Below are positions 1 to 5,550 of a stretch of 5,550 nt of DNA, piece after piece. This stretch comes from JBAZOJ01 sp041648755 (GTDB lineage: Bacteria > Planctomycetota > B143-G9), in the NCBI GenBank assembly GCA_041648755.1, contig JBAZOJ010000234.1, forward strand, positions 1 through 5,550, in the 5' to 3' direction. The position numbers and the translations under genes are program-made. Under the pieces are notes generated by a model. It was given only the letters and a program-made list of their open reading frames with translations, made no database searches and was not told the DNA's origin. Each line of letters opens with the position of its first letter. Position 1 is the stretch's first letter.

Positions 1-2303
1 GCGAACTGAAGCAGGATATTGCGCTCATTATCCCTCTATGCTCCGCCCGGATCCCGGCGCTGTATGTGCCCGCTCCTGGCGATACCCAGGCCGCATTCTG
101 GACACCAAACGCAGCCCAGGAAATCCTGAAACGCAGCCCGGAGCAGGCAGTTCCGGCCCTGATCAGGGCTCTGTACGATAAAGACAAGGACATATCGGCA
201 TCCGCCAGGCTGGGACTGCGAAGTATCGAGCCGCCACCCGTGGAGCAACTGCTCATCGCGGCAAGCCGGGATGACAGGATCGACCCACCTATCGTTGCCT
301 TGGCCGAACTCGACAGCTCTGCCCTTCCCGAAATAGTGAAAGTCTTTCGTGCAAGTGACACGGAGGCCGACGGGCCTTTCTGCCGTAAGCTGGTGTGGGT
401 CATGGGCAGGATAGGCGACCCCTCCGCGCTGGATGCGCTGTCCGAAGCGTTCAATGATGACGATGAAGCTGTCGCCAGCGAATCCCTTTTCGCCATTGCG
501 CGGTTGGGCGTTCCGGGAATTCGCAGGGCGCTGCTGCTGTGGGAGCAGGGAGGATCAGGGAACACGTTGAGAAGCCTGACAATCGCCTGCCTTGCCCTGC
601 AATTTGCAGGAATAGACCGCGAATATTTCCCGAGCCTCTTCAGGGGACTCGCGCCGGAGCAGGATATCAAGGAAGCAATTGCAGGGGCTCGCAAGGATGC
701 AGCGGCATTCATCCCCCCCGATCTGCGTGGCGGGCTCGTGGCGTTCTGCAAGACCTGCCTGACAATCCGGGATGTCGAAACCCGGATATCGGCATTGGCC
801 ATTCTGCGATACATCGGCTCTACACCCGATTCACAAGACGTATCCAGCCTGCTGGAGGACCGGGACCGCCGCATACGGGAGAAAGCCGTAGAGGCATTGT
901 GCTTTCTGGGGAACGAGCTGATGGTCGCCAATCTCGCGCAGATGTGCGCCGATCCGGACGCTCAGGTCCGGGGCAAGGCGGTCGTGGGACTGCGTTGTTT
1001 TGAAGCTTCCAGCGTGGCTGGGAAGATCCTGAAGGTCATAGACGATTCCGTCGGGACTATCAGGGCGGAAGCTGTCAGAACGGCGTTTTTGCTGAAAGGG
1101 GATATCCTTCCTGAGTTGTTCACAACTGCGGTGTTGCGGGGAAAACCTGACGCAAGGAAAACCGCGCTTCTTTTGCTGGCGAAATGCTCAGACCCTTCGG
1201 CCTTCGACAAGGCTTTCGAAGCCTTTGCGATGGAAGGAGACTCCGCCAATGCGGATTTGATGTTCCAGTATCTTGCGCGAGTATCGCCACCGGACGCTTT
1301 TGACCGATTCGCTGCACTTGCGCAGGACACCAAGCGCTCATTCACCCGTGTATTTGCGCTGACTTGGTTGGGCTCGTGCAAGGACAAGCGCGTCCTGGCA
1401 ATAATGAGCCAATTTGCTGCGGACCCCGACGGCGCGGTGCGCAGGGCTGCGGTCGCCGGACTGGGTATTTGCGGACGGGATGCTGCGCCACTGATCCGCA
1501 AGGCGATCGAGGATCCCGATCGAACAGTGCGGGCCGCCGCGGTCAGTGCCGCTCTCGCAGCGCGACCCAATGATGCCAGGCAGTTGCTGACTTTCGCCCT
1601 CAGCGATCCGGATGGCGAGGTGCGCATAAATGCAGCGAGATGCCTTGTCGAACTGGGCGATCCGGCTTCGGAGGAATTGTTCCGCGCGGCATTATCCGAC
1701 CCGGGCAAGACGGTCAGGCAGTACGCCGCGCAGGGCTTGGAGAAGGTTGGTGGAAAGGACTCGGTCAGCAGGCTTGTCCTGGCGCTTGGTGACAAGAGCC
1801 CGGATGTGGTTCTGGCAGCGGCCAAGGCGTTGGCGAAGATCGGCGGATCCGTTGCGGAAGCGGCGTTGCTGGATTCGATCACGCGCGAGGCGCGATGTGA
1901 GAGCCTGCGAATCTGGGCGATGCACAATCGTGTCGAGGTTAGTGCAGCAAATGTGGACCAGTATCTGATCGATGCGTTGCGCGGATCGAGGAGTTCCCCG
2001 ATAAGAGCCGAAGCGCTGCAGACGCTGGCGCAGCTTAGGAAGGGGAAAATGACAGGCGAGGTCCTTGGGCTCGCCAGAGAGCTTGCCGTCCATCCCGAGC
2101 CGGGACTGCGGAGAATTGCAGCCGAGGCGCTGGCAGTGGGGCTGACAGACGGGATCGCGGATCTTAGGAAGATGTTGCTGGATGTTGATCCTGCGGTACG
2201 CGACACGGCGCTTAGACTGCTGCGCGCGCATACGGGAAAGAATGGCGGGTACGATCCGAGGGAGTGGGAGGCGGAAAACGCCCGACCGGATGCGGGACAT
2301 TGA
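1..2303 (+). CDS. HEAT-repeat (PBS-lyase-like) protein, 5' end outside window
   Basis: The frame is open from base 3 to the TGA at 2301-2303, giving 766 whole codons. The first available start is GTG at 66, which has no Shine-Dalgarno sequence; upstream codons are all sense (ELKQDIALIIPLC...), so the gene is probably 5'-partial. Numbering from GTG66, helical HEAT units begin at about residue 28 (AVPALIRAL). They are irregular over residues 28-150 and 259-345, and very regular over 443-593. There a DP(D/G)xxVR-type turn recurs at D453, D483, D514, D545, with a looser copy (DKSPDV) at D576. More units follow at about 650-735. The tail, GYDPREWE, resembles the end of many HEAT-repeat proteins of planctomycete-like bacteria. 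HEAT solenoids are usually protein-binding scaffolds; phycobilin-lyase activity is not implied by the fold. No signal peptide or catalytic motif is visible in the part present, and the specific function is unknown. The family call is firm. Confidence -1.
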   Translation, partial: ELKQDIALIIPLCSARIPALYVPAPGDTQAAFWTPNAAQEILKRSPEQAVPALIRALYDKDKDISASARLGLRSIEPPPVEQLLIAASRDDRIDPPIVALAELDSSALPEIVKVFRASDTEADGPFCRKLVWVMGRIGDPSALDALSEAFNDDDEAVASESLFAIARLGVPGIRRALLLWEQGGSGNTLRSLTIACLALQFAGIDREYFPSLFRGLAPEQDIKEAIAGARKDAAAFIPPDLRGGLVAFCKTCLTIRDVETRISALAILRYIGSTPDSQDVSSLLEDRDRRIREKAVEALCFLGNELMVANLAQMCADPDAQVRGKAVVGLRCFEASSVAGKILKVIDDSVGTIRAEAVRTAFLLKGDILPELFTTAVLRGKPDARKTALLLLAKCSDPSAFDKAFEAFAMEGDSANADLMFQYLARVSPPDAFDRFAALAQDTKRSFTRVFALTWLGSCKDKRVLAIMSQFAADPDGAVRRAAVAGLGICGRDAAPLIRKAIEDPDRTVRAAAVSAALAARPNDARQLLTFALSDPDGEVRINAARCLVELGDPASEELFRAALSDPGKTVRQYAAQGLEKVGGKDSVSRLVLALGDKSPDVVLAAAKALAKIGGSVAEAALLDSITREARCESLRIWAMHNRVEVSAANVDQYLIDALRGSRSSPIRAEALQTLAQLRKGKMTGEVLGLARELAVHPEPGLRRIAAEALAVGLTDGIADLRKMLLDVDPAVRDTALRLLRAHTGKNGGYDPREWEAENARPDAGH
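1392..1844 (+). repeat. Regular tandem HEAT units within the first gene
   Basis: Five consecutive HEAT units at protein level. The conserved Asp of the inter-helix turn falls at codons starting at 1422, 1512, 1605, 1698 and 1791, so the spacing is 90, 93, 93 and 93 bases. The turn reads DPDGAVRR, DPDRTVRA, DPDGEVRI, DPGKTVRQ and DKSPDVVL. The DNA copies are well diverged, so this is an old protein repeat and not a recent duplication. Confidence 0.7.
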
Positions 2304-2329
2304 CAGCCTCCCTGCCCTTTTCTCGCTCT

Positions 2330-2356
2330 TTGCACAGTGCATATCCTGAGTACAAT
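2330..2356 (+). promoter_or_regulatory. Candidate sigma70-type promoter for the LRR gene
   Basis: TACAAT at 2351-2356 matches the TATAAT -10 consensus at five of six bases. The best -35 candidate is TTGCAC at 2330-2335, which matches only the TTG of TTGACA, with a short 15-base spacer. If real, transcription would begin near 2363 and leave a leader of about 65 bases before the ATG at 2428. The weak -35 and short spacer mean it may need an activator or may be chance. Read-through from the HEAT gene is the alternative, since no terminator is visible at 2304-2330. Confidence 0.35.
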
Positions 2357-2388
2357 TGCCACACTTCCGTGCACATCAACAGGATATG
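2331..2388. promoter_or_regulatory. Palindrome and inverted repeat around the candidate promoter
   Basis: TGCACAGTGCA at 2331-2341 is a perfect palindrome around a central A and overlaps the candidate -35. CATATCCTG at 2340-2348 and CAGGATATG at 2380-2388 form a perfect 9-bp inverted repeat, 31 bases apart, on either side of the -10 box. GTGCAC at 2370-2375 repeats half of the palindrome. These could be operator sites for a repressor or activator. No known regulator motif is recognised and no regulator gene is in the window. Confidence 0.3.
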
Positions 2389-2415
2389 TTTTGGCTCACG
2401 ACATGGGGAGAATCC

Positions 2416-2422
2416 AAGGAGG
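2416..2422 (+). promoter_or_regulatory. Strong ribosome binding site that sets the LRR gene start
   Basis: AAGGAGG at 2416-2422 lies five bases before the ATG at 2428. It decides the start in favour of 2428 over an in-frame TTG at 2356, which lacks such a site and would bury the signal peptide 24 residues inside the protein. Confidence 0.85.
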
Positions 2423-2427
2423 ATGCT

Positions 2428-4434
2428 ATGCGCATCGCAATTGCCGCCGGATTAGCCTTGCTTCTGCTGGGCTTCATTGCGTCATTCACAGCCGCTGAAG
2501 AGCCCGGCGGCGGATATAGCTTCGATACCCGGGAAAAAGTCAGCCTCTACGCATGGGCGCCGGGAAATGCCGCGTACAGGAAGTTCCTCTGCCCGATGTT
2601 GCCGGGAAGGCAGGTTACCATTCCAGCGGGATGGACCTGGGAACTGACAACACTGGACCGCGAGCCCGGATCCCTGGGCCGACTTCAGGAACACCTCATC
2701 GCGGGCCACGTGAATAAACTGATAATCGGCCATCGCCTCGATGCCCGGGAAACAGCCGTCCTGAAAGAGATGCCGTGGCTGGAGAAGATCGAGTTTAGAT
2801 CACTTCTGATACAGGGCGATTGGATTCGGGCTCTTGACGGCTGCACCGGCCTGAAGATGATGGCGTTCAATTGCTGCGAGTTCGAAGACGATGCACTTTC
2901 CGCCGTGTGCAGTTCTTCTAGCAAGGCTGGACTCTCCCTCTCTCGCTGCGCTCTCGGGGAAAAACAGTGGGAAGCTCTGACAGGAAATCCGAGAATAACC
3001 GACATATCCGTGGGGCTGGGGAGAGACTCGAAAGTGTTCGATGTGCTCGCCACGCTCTCGAACCTCGAGACGCTGGCTATCTCCGGTGTGTACGGGAATG
3101 AGGAAGCCATCAAGCTCCGGTCGCTCGGTAAGTTGAGGCAGCTCTACCTGTTCGATCATCACATGGTGACCCGCTGGGACGACGTGCTTTCCGGTCTTCA
3201 GAGTCTGGAGAGTCTGCTCGTTACGCGAGTCGATGTCGAACATGATTTCCTGGCTGCGTGCGCGAAACTACCAAATCTCGCGAAACTCGATTTCAGCAAT
3301 GCCCAATTCAGCCACTGGAATAATCAGTTGTTGGCAGCGTTATCGAATCTGAAAGAACTCCGCATTGCCGATTGCTATGGAGTCACCGGAGAGGCCTTCG
3401 AAAACATGAAATCCCTGACCACTTTGCACTGTACGTTCGGAGTTCTCAGGGCTCTTGGCAGCCTGGCTCTCTCACGCCTCCAGACTCTCAAGACTCTCGT
3501 TCTGGAGCCCAAGTATGTACGATGGAGCTTCCCTGAAGCACTCGATTCCGAAGCGGCTGAGGTGGTATGCGGGCTTCCCAACCTGAAGAGACTCGTAGTC
3601 ACGGGCGGGATGACCGACGATGCAGCCGCGAAACTGTCCCGCATGTCGCCCTTGATCACCTCACTTACGATCGACTACTCCGCGCGTGCCGTCGAGCAGG
3701 TCGCGAAGATGTCCGGCATACAGGATTTGACTCTCGACGTGAACGGGCTGGAGTCGCTCGATTCCCTCTCGCGCCTGGCTGTATTGCCGAACCTGCGATC
3801 CCTGACGCTTTTCGGCTATGAGAGAAACCCGGTGGATGATTCGATTGTGGAAGCCCTTCTCAGGATGCCGAACCTCGAAGAAGTGGATTTGTCCCGCGCC
3901 CGCAAGCTCACATCCGCGGGCATCCTCAAGCTCTCCGCCCTGCCCAGGCTCACTTGGCTGGAGCCGACTTTCTCCGATCTCGCCGGAACGCACCATGCGT
4001 GTACCGTGAAGACGCTGATGGACCTGGTCTCCGAAACCCGCAAGGCATTCTGTGATAAGAAGCTCCCGTATCCGGGGAGCCTGAGTTTCACGGCCGACAA
4101 GTGGGAGCCCCTGAAGCAGGACACTTACTGCGGCTACAGGTTCAGGTATTTCTCGAACTCGAGCACGCCGACCGTGGATGATGCAGACCTGTTTGCCTTC
4201 GTCGCCATCCCGCTGACGCTCGACGATGGCCATGCAGCCTTCCTTTATGCCCCGGGAATCGACTCGGACTACACCTTCGCGACCGCTCCCCTGTCTCCCG
4301 AGGATCTCAACCAATTGAACTCTGCCGAAGACCGCGATTTTCGCTGGAGCAACTGGGGCTGGGACGCCCCCAGCTTCCTGAATCGCATCCCATTCTATCG
4401 GCATCGGATCGCCGTGGACCAGTACTGCGATTGA
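2428..4434 (+). CDS. Secreted leucine-rich-repeat protein with unassigned C-terminal domain
   Basis: 668 residues from the ATG behind AAGGAGG. Residues 1-23 form a Sec signal peptide: MR, then a hydrophobic core (IAIAAGLALLLLGFIASF) and a likely cut after TAA at A23, so the product is exported. No lipobox cysteine is seen. Degenerate LRRs run from about residue 92 to 515, with LxxLxxLxL strands and a loop resembling the Thr-Asp-Asp type common in bacterial LRRs: EDDALSAV at 153, VTGEAFENM at 319, MTDDAAAKL at 395, LTSAGILKL at 494. Residues from about 520 to 668 are not LRR. They are aromatic-rich, with GYRFRYF at 569-575, LFAFVAIPL at 588-596, AAFLYAPG at 603 and FRWSNWGWD at 638-646. The order of these strands faintly recalls the beta domains of pseudopilin-like or DUF2950 proteins, but this is only an impression. 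No transmembrane anchor or catalytic motif is seen. The role is probably extracellular or periplasmic binding; the partner is unknown. Confidence 0.88.
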   Translation: MRIAIAAGLALLLLGFIASFTAAEEPGGGYSFDTREKVSLYAWAPGNAAYRKFLCPMLPGRQVTIPAGWTWELTTLDREPGSLGRLQEHLIAGHVNKLIIGHRLDARETAVLKEMPWLEKIEFRSLLIQGDWIRALDGCTGLKMMAFNCCEFEDDALSAVCSSSSKAGLSLSRCALGEKQWEALTGNPRITDISVGLGRDSKVFDVLATLSNLETLAISGVYGNEEAIKLRSLGKLRQLYLFDHHMVTRWDDVLSGLQSLESLLVTRVDVEHDFLAACAKLPNLAKLDFSNAQFSHWNNQLLAALSNLKELRIADCYGVTGEAFENMKSLTTLHCTFGVLRALGSLALSRLQTLKTLVLEPKYVRWSFPEALDSEAAEVVCGLPNLKRLVVTGGMTDDAAAKLSRMSPLITSLTIDYSARAVEQVAKMSGIQDLTLDVNGLESLDSLSRLAVLPNLRSLTLFGYERNPVDDSIVEALLRMPNLEEVDLSRARKLTSAGILKLSALPRLTWLEPTFSDLAGTHHACTVKTLMDLVSETRKAFCDKKLPYPGSLSFTADKWEPLKQDTYCGYRFRYFSNSSTPTVDDADLFAFVAIPLTLDDGHAAFLYAPGIDSDYTFATAPLSPEDLNQLNSAEDRDFRWSNWGWDAPSFLNRIPFYRHRIAVDQYCD

Positions 4435-4465
4435 GGCGGAGGCCCGACACCATGGGCCTCCTGCC
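4435..4465. terminator. GC-rich hairpin between convergent genes
   Basis: GGAGGCCC at 4438-4445 pairs perfectly with GGGCCTCC at 4454-4461 around the loop GACACCAT. GGC at 4435-4437 can add three pairs with GCC at 4463-4465, leaving T4462 bulged. It begins right after the LRR stop codon and 15 bases beyond the DUF1963 stop, which suits a shared, bidirectional terminator. Neither strand has a T-run after the stem, so it is not a canonical intrinsic terminator; it may act with Rho or as a 3'-end stabiliser. Confidence 0.55.
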
Positions 4466-4479
4466 GACGGTGCGATTGT

Positions 4480-5439
4480 CTATCCGATGCTGTCTTCCCC
4501 CTGCCCTGCGGATTGGGAGACCAACTGAGCCTTGTCGAAGTGACCGGCGTTAATCTCCACCGCGCGGGCGCCGAAATACAGCATTCCGCCACCGGACCAG
4601 TCCATCCCGTCATCGGGGGATGAATCCACCTGAAGCAAGAGCCGCCAGTTGCCTGCATCAGCAAGCGCGCGCTCGTCCTGCTGCTCGCTCCAGTCGTCGG
4701 AGCCCTTCCAGAAACCTGCTTCCGCCAGGGCACATTCCAACCGGACGTCTCCGCCCAGTTGGTCGGGATAGCCGCCCAACCAATGATGGGGCTCGGATTC
4801 CTTCATTCCCTGAGCTTCGTGGAACTTGTCCAGCAAGCTGAAGTAGGGGTCCACATCGCACACGCCGAGGTCAAGGCCCTCTACCTCGCGCGACTCGAAG
4901 GGGGGCAGGCTGAAACCAGCAGTGGGCGTGATCGCAGCCGCAGCGAACTTGTGAGAAAGATCAGCGGGAGGGACAACGCGCTTGTGCACCAGTCCTTCGT
5001 CGGAGAAGTAAAGAACACGCCAGGAATCATGATCGCGTGGCTTGCCCTTGGCATCGTCAAACGCGTGCATGTCCAGAAAGAAGCTCAACAGCCCTTTTCG
5101 GGGGAAGCCTCTGAGAACGGGCGGCAACTCGCCAAGATTAATCTGACATAGGAAGGCAAAGGGCTTGCCGGATTTTCTGGGCCACATCATTGGCTCCGGG
5201 AGGTCGGGCACACCGCCGAACTTGCTTGCGCCGATATTCAGGTTCATCTCGGCAGTCGGCGCTGTTTTCAGCCTGATATTGGGCAATATCAGCCGTGCAA
5301 TCCGATGGTCGTATTCCGCCAGTTCGCCGCTTTGCGCCAGCGATGCGACCAGTTCGCGCATCTCGCGCAGGTCGTCCGGCAGCACTTCTTTTTTGGAAGA
5401 AGGGACGTTTCGCCTCGGCTCGTTACGAGAGGGACGCAC
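4480..5439 (-). CDS. DUF1963 (YwqG-like) family protein
   Basis: 319 residues from GTG at 5439, which has AGGGAG seven bases upstream. The family's core motifs appear in order: SKFGGVPDLPE with WP (residues 72-87), FAFLCQINL (94-102), FPRKGLLSFF (112-121), WRVLYF (140-145), HWLGGYPDQLGGD (219-231), WRLLLQVDS (265-273) and MDWSGGGMLYF (279-289). These match the DUF1963 pattern of a [SK]FGGxPxLPxxxxWP entry, FLxQIN strand, hydrophobic LLSFF strand, late LGGYPxQ and final GxLYF. Length is near or a little above the usual size because of an N-terminal basic and helical segment (1-60). There is no signal peptide, so it is probably cytoplasmic. The family's biochemical function is not established. 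The start overlaps the end of the upstream LemA-family gene, so the two are probably one operon. A later in-frame ATG at residue 27 has no ribosome binding site. Confidence 0.9.
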   Translation of the reverse strand: MRPSRNEPRRNVPSSKKEVLPDDLREMRELVASLAQSGELAEYDHRIARLILPNIRLKTAPTAEMNLNIGASKFGGVPDLPEPMMWPRKSGKPFAFLCQINLGELPPVLRGFPRKGLLSFFLDMHAFDDAKGKPRDHDSWRVLYFSDEGLVHKRVVPPADLSHKFAAAAITPTAGFSLPPFESREVEGLDLGVCDVDPYFSLLDKFHEAQGMKESEPHHWLGGYPDQLGGDVRLECALAEAGFWKGSDDWSEQQDERALADAGNWRLLLQVDSSPDDGMDWSGGGMLYFGARAVEINAGHFDKAQLVSQSAGQGEDSIG

Positions 5440-5550
5440 TTGGCAACTCCCTGTCCGAGATCTGGTCGATCTCGAAGAATTCGGCCTTCTGGAATCCGAA
5501 CACCCCGGCGATTATGTTCGTGGGAACTGACTCCACCTTGATGTTGAAGT
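5423..5550 (-). CDS. lemA: LemA-family protein, C-terminal fragment (start outside window)
   Basis: This minus-strand frame enters from the right edge, with its first whole codon at 5548, and ends at TAA (5425-5423), giving 41 whole residues. It reads FNIKVESVPTNIIAGVFGFQ and then KAEFFEIDQISDREL. This matches the conserved C-terminal part of LemA proteins, where a (Y/F)N...(S/F)P(S/T)NxIAxxFGF segment is followed by an xxFFEI strand. LemA proteins are about 180-200 residues, with an N-terminal membrane anchor and a helical bundle; those parts would lie outside the window. Their cellular role is poorly defined. The last 17 bases overlap the start of the DUF1963 gene in another frame. The short fragment limits certainty, but the motif is distinctive. 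Confidence 0.87.
   Translation of the reverse strand, partial: FNIKVESVPTNIIAGVFGFQKAEFFEIDQISDRELPSASLS
5447..5452 (-). promoter_or_regulatory. Ribosome binding site for the DUF1963 gene, inside the LemA gene
   Basis: On the minus strand AGGGAG (5452 down to 5447) lies seven bases before the GTG at 5439. It sits within the last codons of the LemA-family gene and supports the GTG start despite the 17-base overlap. Confidence 0.65.

Noticed and set aside
36..248. A short minus-strand frame of 70 codons at the left edge
   Set aside because: It has no motif and lies opposite the open HEAT frame, which runs to the edge.
962..2374. A long minus-strand open frame (470 codons) opposite the HEAT gene, plus a 216-codon frame at 1692-2342
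   Set aside because: They read as Ser/Arg/Ala-rich shadow translations of a GC-rich gene, with no domain motif. The plus-strand frame has clear periodic HEAT units over the same bases.
2356..2427. A 24-residue longer start for the LRR protein at TTG 2356
   Set aside because: It would use part of the candidate -10 box, has no ribosome binding site, and places the signal peptide internally. ATG 2428 has AAGGAGG at proper spacing.
3661..4404. A 247-codon minus-strand open frame inside the LRR gene
   Set aside because: It shows no recognisable motif and lies fully opposite a gene with a signal peptide, strong ribosome site and LRR pattern. It is a shadow frame.
4759..5151. Plus-strand open frames of 130 codons here and 121 codons at 5165-5530
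   Set aside because: They lie opposite the DUF1963 and LemA-family genes, whose conserved motifs fix the minus strand as coding.
1..5550. Possible tRNA, rRNA, CRISPR, insertion sequence, phage or defence-system features
   Set aside because: I saw no cloverleaf-like segments, spaced identical repeats, transposase motifs or defence-enzyme motifs on reading both strands. Nearly all the sequence is taken up by the four genes.

Overview
The window is a protein-coding stretch of a GC-rich bacterial chromosome, by eye somewhat under 60% G+C. It holds four genes and no sign of RNA genes, CRISPR arrays, insertion sequences or phage genes. The gene set is a large HEAT-repeat protein, a secreted leucine-rich-repeat (LRR) protein, a DUF1963/YwqG-like protein and a LemA-family protein. 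HEAT and LRR solenoids of this style, with a 'GYDPxxW'-like tail on the HEAT protein and 'TDD/TxxG' LRR motifs, are common in Planctomycetota, Lentisphaerota and related bacteria. The taxonomic guess is an inference and weak.

Layout: positions 1-2303 (+) encode a HEAT-repeat protein whose reading frame is open through the left edge, so its true start probably lies outside the window. A 124-base gap (2304-2427) follows. It holds a possible sigma70-type promoter, a compact palindrome and a 9-bp inverted repeat around the -10 box, and a near-perfect Shine-Dalgarno sequence. Positions 2428-4434 (+) encode a 668-residue exported LRR protein with a separate C-terminal domain of about 150 residues that I cannot assign. 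A GC-rich hairpin at 4435-4465 sits in the 45-base gap between this gene and the convergent minus-strand pair.

On the minus strand, the last 41 whole codons of a LemA-family gene (5423 to the right edge) overlap by 17 bases the GTG start of the DUF1963 gene (4480-5439). The two are very probably translationally coupled in one operon.

The plus-strand pair are both repeat-solenoid proteins, which suggests protein-protein binding roles, but nothing in the window names a pathway. I see no defence, mobile or biosynthetic system. The most unusual items are the unassigned C-terminal domain of the LRR protein and the structured intergenic DNA at 2330-2388 and 4381-4490.
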